Below are positions 1-7,565 of a DNA stretch of 10,645 nucleotides, piece by piece. Under the pieces are notes generated by a model. It saw only the letters and a list, made by a program, of their open reading frames with translations. It did not search any database and was not told where the DNA came from. Source of the stretch: Rhodospirillaceae bacterium (GTDB taxonomy: Bacteria; Pseudomonadota; Alphaproteobacteria; UBA8366; GCA-2717185). Both the position numbers and the translations under genes were made by a program. The DNA lies in NCBI GenBank assembly GCA_018660965.1, contig JABJJH010000562.1, forward strand, positions 1 to 10,645. Direction: 5' to 3'. Each line of letters begins with the position of its first letter. The first letter of the stretch is position 1.

Positions 1-901
1 AACCGGCATGATAGGCGCTCGGCGCCTCATCAATCCCCGCGACATCGGCGAGCGCCGAGATGCCCGGATTGCCTCGACCCGCCATAACCTTGCCACCCTG
101 AGTCACGAAGACCCTGTTGATCCCCGTCAACAGCGCCACATCGCACACCGTTCCCAACGCCACTAAATCCAGCCACTGACGTAAATCCGGTTCACTCCGA
201 TTGTTATACCAGCCGCACTCACGCAACGCGCGATTTACAGCCGCCACCAACAAAAAGGCGACGCCGACCGCAGCCATCTGGCCATGCGGGCTGTCATCGT
301 CGAGCCGGTTCGGGTTAACGACCGCATGGGCCTGCGGCAACCTGGGTTCCGCAACGTGGTGGTCGACGACTATCACGTCCAGACCTGCCTGGGCACCTGC
401 CGCCAACGCATCGAACGCAGTTATCCCACAATCAACGGTGATGACGACCTTGGCGCCATTTTCGGCCAATTTCCGCAAGGCGGTCGCGTTCGGGCCATAG
501 CCTTCCTTCAACCGGTCTGGAATATAAACAGCGATATCACTGCCAACCGCTTTAAAAAAACGGTCAAGCAACGCCGACGATGTGGCGCCATCCACATCGT
601 AATCGCCAAATACCGCAATGGCTTCGTTCTGGCGGATAGCTTGAACGACCCGCGCCACGGCCCGGTCCATGTCATTAAGGTGCGCGGGGTCGGGCATTTG
701 CGTCCGCAAGTTCGGATTTAGGAACGCTTCCGCGTCCTCCAATCCGACGCCACGCCCCGCCATGATCCGCCCAAGAATTTCAGGCAAGCCAAAGCGTTGC
801 GACAGCGCCAATCCCAAACGTTCGTCGTCGCCGCGCAAGCGCCAGCGCTTGCCCGTACTCGAACGCTCGACATCAAGAAAGGCGGACTGTGTTTCGCTCA
901 T
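1..901 (-). CDS. recJ: Single-stranded-DNA-specific exonuclease RecJ, N-terminal 300 residues (cut by window edge)
   Basis: RecJ is a cytoplasmic 5'-3' single-strand DNA exonuclease of the DHH phosphoesterase superfamily, used in recombination and mismatch/base-excision repair. I translated the reverse strand from ATG at 901 and it stays open to base 1 (300 codons), so the C-terminal half, including DHHA1, lies outside. Seen motifs: motif I FGDYDVDGATS (residues 98-108, metal-binding Asp 100/102/104), motif II VDCGI (157-160 region), and the defining VVDHH motif (Asp180, His181, His182), followed by VNPNR. The GTVCDVALL stretch (250-258) matches motif IV of the family. The start is set by a 4-base ATGA overlap with the glpX stop. 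No good ribosome binding site precedes it, so translational coupling to glpX is likely. Last gene seen in the alaC-hom-glpX-recJ operon. Identification is firm. Confidence 0.95.
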   Translation of the reverse strand, partial: MSETQSAFLDVERSSTGKRWRLRGDDERLGLALSQRFGLPEILGRIMAGRGVGLEDAEAFLNPNLRTQMPDPAHLNDMDRAVARVVQAIRQNEAIAVFGDYDVDGATSSALLDRFFKAVGSDIAVYIPDRLKEGYGPNATALRKLAENGAKVVITVDCGITAFDALAAGAQAGLDVIVVDHHVAEPRLPQAHAVVNPNRLDDDSPHGQMAAVGVAFLLVAAVNRALRECGWYNNRSEPDLRQWLDLVALGTVCDVALLTGINRVFVTQGGKVMAGRGNPGISALADVAGIDEAPSAYHAG

Positions 902-1890
902 TCGTCGACAAAGGAAAAACCCGTCTTTTTCGTGAAATCGTGCTCGGCGCTAATTTTACGAACCGTACCGCTCTTGGATCGCATGACAATGGATTCAGTG
1001 AACGCCCCGGTCGCGGTGCGCCGGACGCCACGAACCATGGCGCCATCGGTGACGCCAGTCGCCGCGAACATGACGTTACCGCTCGCCAAATCCAACAGCC
1101 CGTATTTTCGATCCAAGTCCGTAATATTCCAACGCGCCGCGCGGGCCCGCTCGTCGTCATTGCGAAAAATCAGGCGCCCCTGCATTTGTCCGCCAATGCA
1201 CCGCAACGCCGCCGCCGCTAAAACGCCTTCGGGGGCCCCACCGCTCCCAACATACATATCGACGCCACTGTCGCCGCTGGACGTTGCAATAACGCCGGAG
1301 ACGTCGCCATCGGAAATCAACATGATACGCGCGCCAGAATCTCGCACCGCGCGGATCAGATCCGCATGACGCGGTCGATCAAGAATACAAACCAGCAGAT
1401 CCTCGACTTTCTTGCCTTTGGCTTCCGAGAGATATTTCAGATTTTCCAATGGCGTATTGTCGATATCAACGACGCCTTCCGGCAATCCCCCGCCGACAGC
1501 TATTTTATCCATATAAACGTCTGGGGCGTTCAGAAACCCGCCCTTGTCAGCCATCGCGATCACGGCCAGGGCGTTCGTGCCACCTTTCGCCGTAATCGTC
1601 GTACCTTCCAACGGGTCAAGCGCGATATCGACTTCCGGCCCGTCGCCCATGCCGACCTCTTCGCCGATAAACAACATGGGCGCTTCGTCCCGCTCGCCCT
1701 CGCCAATGACGACAACGCCATTGATCGATAAACCATTCAGCGCCTGGCGCATGGAGTCGACAGCGGCCTGATCGGCGGCTTTTTCATCCCCACGCCCCAT
1801 CCAGCGGGACGCCGCGAGCGCCGCAGCTTCGGTGACCCGGACAGCTTCCATCGCCAGGTTACGTTCCATCGTTAATGTTTCTTCGGCCAT
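898..1890 (-). CDS. glpX: Class II fructose-1,6-bisphosphatase (GlpX type)
   Basis: Hydrolyses fructose 1,6-bisphosphate to fructose 6-phosphate, the committed gluconeogenic step, in the cytoplasm; some alphaproteobacterial and cyanobacterial relatives also act on sedoheptulose bisphosphate. The 330 residues match the usual family length. Metal/phosphate-site residues align by eye with E. coli GlpX Asp33, Glu57, Asp85, Glu88 and Glu213: Asp40, Glu64 in GEGERDEAP (63-71), Asp92 and Glu95 in DPLEGTT (92-98), and Glu221 in GSGGAPEGV (215-223). DGDVSG (194-199) is also conserved. The start at 1890 is chosen over Met8 because GGAGGAG sits seven bases upstream of it. Its stop overlaps the recJ start (ATGA), and hom lies 56 bases upstream. 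Nothing looks broken. Confidence 0.97.
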   Translation of the reverse strand: MAEETLTMERNLAMEAVRVTEAAALAASRWMGRGDEKAADQAAVDSMRQALNGLSINGVVVIGEGERDEAPMLFIGEEVGMGDGPEVDIALDPLEGTTITAKGGTNALAVIAMADKGGFLNAPDVYMDKIAVGGGLPEGVVDIDNTPLENLKYLSEAKGKKVEDLLVCILDRPRHADLIRAVRDSGARIMLISDGDVSGVIATSSGDSGVDMYVGSGGAPEGVLAAAALRCIGGQMQGRLIFRNDDERARAARWNITDLDRKYGLLDLASGNVMFAATGVTDGAMVRGVRRTATGAFTESIVMRSKSGTVRKISAEHDFTKKTGFSFVDE

Positions 1891-1895
1891 AAAGG

Positions 1896-1902
1896 CTCCT
1901 CC
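1896..1902 (-). promoter_or_regulatory. Strong ribosome binding site of glpX
   Basis: On the minus strand GGAGGAG lies with its GGAGG core seven bases before the ATG at 1890. It is the best Shine-Dalgarno sequence in the operon. It decides the glpX start over the internal Met8 and implies independent translation initiation, unlike hom and recJ, which overlap their upstream genes. Confidence 0.8.
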
Positions 1903-1946
1903 GCAAACTTAATTATCCATAAGATATAACAGGCCGCCGCGATGGC

Positions 1947-3239
1947 TTACATACTCTCTATGCGAATCATACGCGGCGTTTCAGCAACACTCTCCAAACG
2001 GTCCAACGACGACAGCGCTTCCTGAATAGCGGCTTCCTGGGTTTCATGCGTCGTCAACACGACCGGCACGAAACCACTATCCGAGCGCGCCCGCTGTATC
2101 GCCGATTCAATCGAAATATTAGCGTCGCGAAGCGTCGTTGCGATATCGGCGAAGACGCCAGTGGTATCCTGCACCATCAATCGGATGTAATACAGGCCCA
2201 CGCGTTCATTCAGCGATAGCGACGGTGTGCGCGACAACATTTCAACCGGAATGCCAAATGTCGGGGTCATCCGTCCCAGGGCGATATCGACGACATCCGC
2301 GACGACGGCCGACGCGGTAGGCCCCGCGCCCGCGCCACGACCTTCAAACATCGTGGTTCCAACGAAATCCCCTTCGGCGACGACGCCGTTATAAACGCCT
2401 TCAACCGCCGCGATGGGCGCGCCTAGCGGCACCATCGCCGGATACACCCGCTGCAACACGCCAGCCTTGGTCCGTTCCGTGATCCCCAGTAATTTTATGC
2501 GATACCCCAATTCCGTCGCATAAGCGATATCCTCGGCGGCGACGTGGCGAATGCCTTCGATATGAACGCCGTCGAAATCCACGTCGCATCCAAACGCGAC
2601 ACTGGTCAGAATCGCTAATTTATGCGCGGCGTCCACGCCATCGATATCGAAACTGGGATCAGCTTCGGCATAGCCGAGCGTTTGCGCCTCGGCCAGCACG
2701 TCCTCGAACGGTCGCCCCGTTTCACGCATCGTCGTCAGAATGTAATTGCACGTGCCATTCAAAATACCGTGCAGACTTGAGACGCCATTCCCGGCAAGTC
2801 CTTCACGCAGGGCCTTGATCACGGGAATGCCGCCAGCGACAGCCGCTTCAAAGGCCAACGTCACCGTCGCCGCTTCCGCCCGCGCCGCCAAATCAGAACC
2901 ATGCAATGCGACGAGCGCCTTGTTGGCGGTGACAACATGGCGCCCCGCCGCAATCGCCGCATCACACACGTCACGCGCCGGTCCCTCGCTCCCGCCGATT
3001 AACTCCACGACGACATCGGCGCCGCAGTCCCTCGCCATATCAACAGGATCGTCGAACCATTTATAACCTTCCAGGGAAACGCCACGATCTCGGGACCGGT
3101 CCCGGGCGGAAACCGCCACGACCTCGATTGCCCGCCCGCATCGTGCGCTTAACAAATCACGATGGGTTTCCAATAATTGAAGTGTTCCGGCGCCAACCGT
3201 ACCAAGACCGGCAATCGCCAACGACAACTTGTTTTTCAT
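1947..3239 (-). CDS. hom: Homoserine dehydrogenase with C-terminal ACT domain
   Basis: Catalyses the NAD(P)H-dependent reduction of aspartate semialdehyde to homoserine, the entry to threonine and methionine synthesis. 430 residues, the usual length of the monofunctional enzyme. Domains in order: Rossmann NAD(P)-binding domain with GLGTVGAG (11-18) and TANKALV (104-110); catalytic/dimerisation domain with GILNGTCNYILT (158-169) and the signature region LGYAEADPSFDIDG (188-201) followed by DAAHKLAIL, where Lys207 is the expected catalytic lysine; and an ACT domain at about 350-425 (LMVQDTTGVFADIA), the family's usual allosteric amino-acid (threonine) sensor. The start overlaps the alaC stop by ATGA and has only a weak ribosome binding site, which suggests coupling to alaC. 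Intact. Confidence 0.97.
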   Translation of the reverse strand: MKNKLSLAIAGLGTVGAGTLQLLETHRDLLSARCGRAIEVVAVSARDRSRDRGVSLEGYKWFDDPVDMARDCGADVVVELIGGSEGPARDVCDAAIAAGRHVVTANKALVALHGSDLAARAEAATVTLAFEAAVAGGIPVIKALREGLAGNGVSSLHGILNGTCNYILTTMRETGRPFEDVLAEAQTLGYAEADPSFDIDGVDAAHKLAILTSVAFGCDVDFDGVHIEGIRHVAAEDIAYATELGYRIKLLGITERTKAGVLQRVYPAMVPLGAPIAAVEGVYNGVVAEGDFVGTTMFEGRGAGAGPTASAVVADVVDIALGRMTPTFGIPVEMLSRTPSLSLNERVGLYYIRLMVQDTTGVFADIATTLRDANISIESAIQRARSDSGFVPVVLTTHETQEAAIQEALSSLDRLESVAETPRMIRIESM

Positions 3240-4462
3240 CTTTTCACTACCCGCAAGCCATTGGCGTGATCTGGAACAAACTCATCGGCGCGCGCAAGAA
3301 AACGCCGGATATTTCGTGTCGCCTGGCGAATTCTTTGGGTATTTTCCGACAAAGCGATGCGCACGTATCCTTCGCCGAGTTCGCCAAACCCGACGCCCGG
3401 TGCGACGGCTACCTTGGCTTCGCTCAGCAGCAGTTTGGAAAATTGAAGACTTCCCATAGCGTCGAAAGGTTCCGGAATTCGCGCCCAGGCGAACATTGTC
3501 GCGGACGGAACCGTAATTGGCCACCCGGCGCGATTTAACCCGTCGATTAAGGCGTCGCGCCGCTCCCGATAAACCCGGCGCATATCCTCCACGCAATCCT
3601 GCGGACCATTCAACGCCGCCGTCGCCGCAACTTGAATGGGCGTAAACGCACCATAATCCAGATAACTCTTAACCCGCGCCAGGGCGCCGATCAGGCGTTC
3701 ATTGCCGACGGCGAACCCCACGCGCCAACCAGGCATCGCATAGGTCTTGCTGCATGACGTGAATTCAACGGTGATGTCGCGCGCGCCCGGCACCTGTAAA
3801 ACCGAAGGTGGCGGCGTGTCGTCGAAATAAATTTCGGAATAAGCGAGGTCAGACAGTATGTAGATTTCATGCTGTCGGCAAAACGCGACGACTTCCTCGT
3901 AAAAATCGAGATCCGCGACTTCCGCCGTCGGGTTCGACGGGTAATTCAGAACAAGAGCCGTCGGTTTCGGCACGGAATATACGACCGCGCGCTCCAGACC
4001 TTCCATGAATTCCGGGCCAGGGGCCGCATGAATATGCCGAACGGCGCCGCCCGCGATGATGAACCCGAACTGATGGATCGGATAAGAAGGATTCGGCGCC
4101 AGAATGATGTCACCCGGACTGGTGATCGCCTGCGCCAGATTCGCCAGTCCCTCTTTAGACCCGAGCGTTACGATGGCTTCACGCTCGGGATCAATCGCCA
4201 CATTGAAGCGACGTTCGTAATACGCCGACAACGCCCGCCGCAGCCCCGGGATGCCCCTGGAATTCGAATAGCGATGTGCACGCGGATTTTGCACGGTTTC
4301 AACAAGCTTGTCGATAATGTGCGACGGCGGCGGCATGTCCGGGTTGCCCATGCCAAGGTCGATAATATCTTCCTCGGCGGCGCGCGCCCGCGCCTTCATT
4401 TCATTAACTTCCGCAAAGACATAAGGCGGTAGTCGCTTTATCTTGTGAAATTCCTGTTCCAT
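3236..4462 (-). CDS. alaC: PLP-dependent class I/II aminotransferase, AlaC-like
   Basis: Cytoplasmic fold-type I PLP aminotransferase. The closest style match I recognise is E. coli AlaC (glutamate-pyruvate transaminase): the N-terminus RLPPYVFAEV, DLGMGNPD (35-42), IVTLGSKEGLANL (97-109), NPSYPIH (124-130) and GAFTPIQVAA (271-280) all follow that family. PLP Lys239 is in SCSKT, the pyridine-contacting Asp205 in SDLAYSEI, Asn177 in NYPSNPT, and the substrate carboxylate Arg368 in VRIAL. Databases often label alphaproteobacterial members LL-diaminopimelate or aspartate aminotransferase, so the exact substrate is uncertain. Being translationally joined to hom fits an aspartate/alanine-family amino-acid role. 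The start agrees with the family N-terminus although no clear Shine-Dalgarno precedes it. First gene of the minus-strand operon; 408 residues, complete. Confidence 0.93.
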   Translation of the reverse strand: MEQEFHKIKRLPPYVFAEVNEMKARARAAEEDIIDLGMGNPDMPPPSHIIDKLVETVQNPRAHRYSNSRGIPGLRRALSAYYERRFNVAIDPEREAIVTLGSKEGLANLAQAITSPGDIILAPNPSYPIHQFGFIIAGGAVRHIHAAPGPEFMEGLERAVVYSVPKPTALVLNYPSNPTAEVADLDFYEEVVAFCRQHEIYILSDLAYSEIYFDDTPPPSVLQVPGARDITVEFTSCSKTYAMPGWRVGFAVGNERLIGALARVKSYLDYGAFTPIQVAATAALNGPQDCVEDMRRVYRERRDALIDGLNRAGWPITVPSATMFAWARIPEPFDAMGSLQFSKLLLSEAKVAVAPGVGFGELGEGYVRIALSENTQRIRQATRNIRRFLARADEFVPDHANGLRVVKR

Positions 4463-4472
4463 GATTTGTCGT

Positions 4473-4497
4473 CGCTAAGGTTGGGGCGCTAAGGTTG
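4473..4497. repeat. Exact 11-base direct repeat in the alaC leader
   Basis: CGCTAAGGTTG occurs at 4473-4483 and again at 4487-4497, a 14-base period. A degraded third copy (GTCGAGGTTGG) lies near 4521-4531. The first copy ends eleven bases before the alaC start, so both would be in the 5' untranslated leader of the operon or just before it. It could be an operator, a leader duplication, or chance; nothing else in the sequence decides this. Confidence 0.55.
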
Positions 4498-4564
4498 CGT
4501 GAGCATTCGCGATTTTGCGTCGTCGAGGTTGGCGCTTTGTACCGCCCGAAATGAATAGTGTCGA

Positions 4565-4594
4565 TGAATACTTCCGTAGAACGGTTAATACCAA
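4565..4594 (-). promoter_or_regulatory. Weak candidate promoter for the alaC operon
   Basis: On the minus strand a -35-like TTGGTA (4594-4589) and a -10-like TATTCA (4570-4565) are separated by 18 bases, about 100 bases upstream of alaC. The hexamers match the sigma-70 consensus only partly, so this is a guess by position and spacing. The operon must start somewhere in this divergent region unless it is driven from elsewhere. Confidence 0.2.
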
Positions 4595-4646
4595 ATTCTC
4601 AGAGCCCAAGCCATGGTCCAAAATGGTGGCTCGCCTAGTGAATACA

Positions 4647-4652
4647 TATAAT
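4647..4652 (+). promoter_or_regulatory. TATAAT -10-like element upstream of the GT41 gene
   Basis: A perfect TATAAT lies in an AT-rich patch (4641-4655) 73 bases before the GT41 start. The expected -35 position (4624-4629, TGGTGG) is poor. Five-base inverted arms CTCGC (4631-4635) and GCGAG (4656-4660) flank the patch. A transcript from here would begin near 4659 and include the small leader ORF. The -10 match is direct; promoter activity is inferred. Confidence 0.4.
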
Positions 4653-4687
4653 ATAGCGAGAACACCAACAACTACAGGCGACGGGGA

Positions 4688-4729
4688 ATGACACGCCAGG
4701 GTTCGAAAACGAAAACGCCTGAAATATGA
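4688..4729 (+). CDS. Possible 13-residue leader ORF overlapping the GT41 start
   Basis: ATG at 4688 opens 13 codons (MTRQGSKTKTPEI) ending in TGA at 4727-4729. That stop overlaps the GT41 start codon as ATGA. The GT41 start itself has no purine-rich ribosome binding site in the 15 bases before it and an in-frame TGA only two codons upstream, so ribosomes may reach it by termination-reinitiation from this ORF. The leader has a modest AGG nine bases upstream of its ATG. So short an ORF can arise by chance; the overlap is the main argument. Confidence 0.3.
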   Translation: MTRQGSKTKTPEI

Positions 4730-6552
4730 CCGACGACGTCGAAACTTGGCTTGAAATGACGCGCCAACATTATGCTTCCTCGAATTGGAGCGATTGCTTA
4801 ATTGCAGCCGAGCAGAGCATTCGTCTTGATCCTTCAAACGCTGAAGTTCACCTTATGCGCGCTTCGGCGTTTATGGCGCTTCGTCAGTTTCCCGAAGCCG
4901 CCGCATCGGCCCAGAAAGTCGTCGTGCTGGCGCCTGACAACGCGGAAGTGCGTATCTTCCACGCTCGATGTCTCATGGCGTTGAAACAATTCGGCGACGC
5001 CATCCCTTCCGCCCAGGCCGCCGTACAACTTGCGCCAAATTCGGCGGAATCACACCTCATCCTTGGGGCGTGCTTGAAACGCGCGGACCGGGTCGACGAG
5101 TCGGAAGCGCCACTATCCTCAGCCATAAAACTTAATCCAAACGCTTACGAGGCGCTGAATGACCTGGCCGACATACATATTGCGCGGGGGGACGCCGCCA
5201 GCGCGGTGGATTGTTTGCGGCGATCGCATGAGATCAAGCCATTTAATCTCGACGCTATGTCAGGGCTTTGTTTTTATACCGCGTTTGACCAACGCGCGAC
5301 GACCGCCGATCTTTTCCAAATTAACCGAGAGTGGAGCCAACACCTGAACGCAGCGGCGAAAGATCATGTCAATGGCGTGTATCCCCCTTATACTGAGATT
5401 AACCCGCGCGCCGACAAAAAAATTCGTATTGCCTATCTCGCGAATGATTTTTTTGACCATGTGACATCTTGGTTTCTCGAACCGGTTCTGGCGCGGCATA
5501 ATCGATCAAAATTTCACGTAACTTGCTATTCGGGCGCCGAGCGCAAGGATCACGTGACTGCTAAACTAGCCTCACTGGTCGATGTATGGCGCGACATTAA
5601 CGAAGAGGATATCGAAGGTACTGTCGGCCAAATTCGGCGCGATAATATCGATATCCTCATTTTGGCTTCGTTTTTTCGCGGCAAGGATCGCCGCGTTCTG
5701 GCCTACCGAGCGGCGCCGATTCAAGTGGGCTATCACAACAGGGTGGCGTCTACCGGACTGGACACAGTCGATTACATAATCACCCAAGACGTTTCTGACC
5801 CGAAAGGCAAGGTCGACAGCCTGTACACCGAATCCCTGGTCAGGATAACCAATCACAACACATATCTACCACCGCCAAACGCCCCTGCCCCTAACGCCCC
5901 ACCATGCCTCGACAATGGATTTGTGACGTTCGGAAGCTTTAATAATCACGCAAAAATAAACGACGGCGTTATCAAAGTGTGGTCTGGCATTCTGGCCGCC
6001 ATACCAGATAGCCAATTGATTTTACGCAGTTCGCGATATTTCGAAAATCCGACAACCTGCAATCTTTTCCGCAAGCGCTTCGCCGCATTTGGGACAGATC
6101 CGGCGCGCTTGACATTTCAGGGGTTCCGAAAAACACGACAGGATCACCTGCGTGACATGGGCGACGCCGATATTGCGCTGGACCCTTTTCCGTGCAGTGG
6201 CGGCACGACGAGCTACGAATCCCTGTGGATGGGCCTGCCTTTGGTTTCATTGGAAACCGATACAATTATGGGACGCCAGGGCCTCTACTTCCTTCAAAAA
6301 CTAGACATGATGGATTTGTCGTGCACCACGCCAGAAGCCTATATCGACGCCGCGCACCGCCTCGCCAACGATCCAGCGCGACTACAGCGCTTAAGAAAAA
6401 CGCTTCGAGGCGCCGTCGATTCCAATTTATTGAATTACGACAATCATGTTTGCGAACTCGAATCCGCTTATGAGACAATGTGGCGTCGACGCATTGATGG
6501 CACACCACATACGCCGTTCGATGTTTGCGGCGACAAGGTGTTAGAAGATTAA
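4726..6552 (+). CDS. TPR-repeat GT41 family protein (O-GlcNAc transferase/SPINDLY-like glycosyltransferase)
   Basis: 608 residues. The N-terminus has five TPR units in perfect 34-residue register (about 5-38, 39-72, 73-106, 107-140, 141-174), with Pro at 36, 70, 104, 138 and 172. Residues about 232-590 form a two-lobe GT-B GT41 catalytic region: RIAYLANDFFDH (His245 at the position of human OGT His498), APIQVGY (330-336), SFNNHAKIND with Lys410 matching OGT Lys842, and DPFPCSGGTTSYESLWMG (486-503) with Thr494/Thr495 at the nucleotide-binding Thr pair. Bacterial members glycosylate Ser/Thr of proteins such as flagellin, or are of unknown target; TPRs usually bind the acceptor. Odd points: the usual WLGYPGTSG loop after APIQ reads YHNRVASTG (336-344), and sampled C-terminal lines are only 37-47% G+C. 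No obvious acceptor gene lies nearby. Family assignment firm; donor sugar and target unknown. Confidence 0.88.
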   Translation: MTDDVETWLEMTRQHYASSNWSDCLIAAEQSIRLDPSNAEVHLMRASAFMALRQFPEAAASAQKVVVLAPDNAEVRIFHARCLMALKQFGDAIPSAQAAVQLAPNSAESHLILGACLKRADRVDESEAPLSSAIKLNPNAYEALNDLADIHIARGDAASAVDCLRRSHEIKPFNLDAMSGLCFYTAFDQRATTADLFQINREWSQHLNAAAKDHVNGVYPPYTEINPRADKKIRIAYLANDFFDHVTSWFLEPVLARHNRSKFHVTCYSGAERKDHVTAKLASLVDVWRDINEEDIEGTVGQIRRDNIDILILASFFRGKDRRVLAYRAAPIQVGYHNRVASTGLDTVDYIITQDVSDPKGKVDSLYTESLVRITNHNTYLPPPNAPAPNAPPCLDNGFVTFGSFNNHAKINDGVIKVWSGILAAIPDSQLILRSSRYFENPTTCNLFRKRFAAFGTDPARLTFQGFRKTRQDHLRDMGDADIALDPFPCSGGTTSYESLWMGLPLVSLETDTIMGRQGLYFLQKLDMMDLSCTTPEAYIDAAHRLANDPARLQRLRKTLRGAVDSNLLNYDNHVCELESAYETMWRRRIDGTPHTPFDVCGDKVLED

Positions 6553-6562
6553 AACAGCGCGC

Positions 6563-6591
6563 CCTGCGAAAAACGATGTTAGCGTCGCAGG
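6563..6591. terminator. Inverted repeat between convergent genes, possible bidirectional terminator
   Basis: CCTGCGA (6563-6569) and TCGCAGG (6585-6591) form a perfect seven-base stem with a 15-base loop. It spans the end of the OmpA-domain gene and the 26-base gap after the GT41 stop. The plus strand continues AAAATTT and the minus strand reaches GTTTTAA about eight bases after the stem, so neither side has a classic T-run. Position favours a shared terminator; structure alone is modest. Confidence 0.35.
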
Positions 6592-7487
6592 AAAATTTCC
6601 ACACGCCGGTTGGCCGCCTCGCCCGCCGCCGTGAATTCGGAATACACCTGTTTCGAATCGCCTGCGCCATCCATCTGCAATCGAGACGGAGGCACTCCCA
6701 AGCCTACCAGCGCCGCTCCAACCGACTTCGCACGGCGCAGGGACACTTCATAATTAATGGCGCTTCGGCGCGCAGCGTCAAACGTCTTCGCGCGACCACT
6801 CGCATGTCCGACGATTGCCAACATTCCTCCGGATTGCTTTTGCGCGTCCGCGATTTGACGAAGAATTGACGTATCCACGCGCTGCACGACAGTAGATCCA
6901 TCCGCAAAGTATATCGTCGCGATTTGGACCAAGTCGCTCGACGCTTGAGGCGCAGGGACACGGCTTTGATATTGTGGCGCCGGCGGCGCGACAGGCGCGG
7001 CTTTCGCTTGCATGGGGGCCATTACAGGGGCCAGCACGGGTGGCGTTCGCGGCGTAGGCGTCGCCATGGGAGGGGGCGCTGGGATTGGTGTGGCAGGGAC
7101 TGGCTTGGCGACCCTCGCCTGCGTTCTGGACGCGGGAGAACCCGTCCTTTTTTGAACTTCCTTGCGAATTTGGGCGTCCGTGTAGCGGGCGTTCTTGGTG
7201 TCCGCGGTCAGGCCCTGCGCGATGCCGGCCTGCTGTTCAGCCAGTGATGGAATTTTGGGCCGCTCCGGGACCGAATTCAATTTTGGATACGGCTTGGTCG
7301 AATCGGGCTGCGCCGCAACAGTGGTTTTTTCGTCGTCGCTGAACCATGACATTGGGTTCATGGCGTCCGGCAAATCGGGGATGCTTTCGCATCCCGCAAG
7401 AGCAAGCGTTGTGATGGTTAGTAACATTAGGCGCTTTGGGAACACCCCTAACACGCTCCCAATGCGCTCGACATTGACAATTTTCAT
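6579..7487 (-). CDS. OmpA-domain lipoprotein with proline-rich linker
   Basis: 302 residues. A hydrophobic segment (21-30) ends in the lipobox LAGC with Cys33, so the product should be an outer-membrane or periplasm-facing lipoprotein. Residues about 124-180 are a Pro/Ala-rich linker. Residues about 186-302 form an OmpA/MotB-like domain: ATIYFADGST, IVGHASGRAK, SLRRAKSVGAALVGLGVPPSRL and GEAANRRVEIFL. The usual GHTD aspartate, which helps bind peptidoglycan diaminopimelate, reads GHAS here; similar GHASSR-type domains are common in alphaproteobacteria, so this is a subfamily trait rather than decay. Likely role: tethering the envelope to peptidoglycan. Start choice is open: Met1 has AAGGA twelve bases upstream (rather far), and Met21 would give a standard short signal peptide. 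It converges on the GT41 gene and diverges from phaC. Confidence 0.87.
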   Translation of the reverse strand: MKIVNVERIGSVLGVFPKRLMLLTITTLALAGCESIPDLPDAMNPMSWFSDDEKTTVAAQPDSTKPYPKLNSVPERPKIPSLAEQQAGIAQGLTADTKNARYTDAQIRKEVQKRTGSPASRTQARVAKPVPATPIPAPPPMATPTPRTPPVLAPVMAPMQAKAAPVAPPAPQYQSRVPAPQASSDLVQIATIYFADGSTVVQRVDTSILRQIADAQKQSGGMLAIVGHASGRAKTFDAARRSAINYEVSLRRAKSVGAALVGLGVPPSRLQMDGAGDSKQVYSEFTAAGEAANRRVEIFLRR

Positions 7488-7533
7488 ATTTATTTCAATT
7501 CCTTAACGATTCTTCTTTTCACCAACGACCCCC

Positions 7534-7554
7534 AAACACCCATCGTGGGCGTTT
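7534..7554. repeat. Inverted repeat in the OmpA-lipoprotein/phaC divergent region
   Basis: AAACACCCA (7534-7542) and TGGGCGTTT (7546-7554) are inverted around TCG. Eight of nine positions pair as DNA, and in a minus-strand transcript the ninth becomes a G-U pair, giving a nine-base stem with a three-base loop. It lies 46 bases upstream of the lipoprotein start, so it could be an operator or a 5' leader hairpin. Function is not determinable from sequence. Confidence 0.5.
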
Positions 7555-7565
7555 ACCCGAACCCA

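Noticed and set aside
797..1369. 190-codon plus-strand ORF opposite glpX and recJ
   Set aside because: It lies wholly antisense to well-supported glpX/recJ coding sequence and has an Arg/Ser/Pro-rich composition typical of a shadow frame.
3869..4432. 187-codon plus-strand ORF opposite alaC
   Set aside because: Arg-rich shadow of the alaC frame with no recognisable domain; alaC motifs are intact throughout.
4475..4837. 120-codon minus-strand ORF across the divergent intergenic region
   Set aside because: It overlaps the first TPR codons and the candidate promoter, and its composition is Arg/Ser-rich with no family-like motif.
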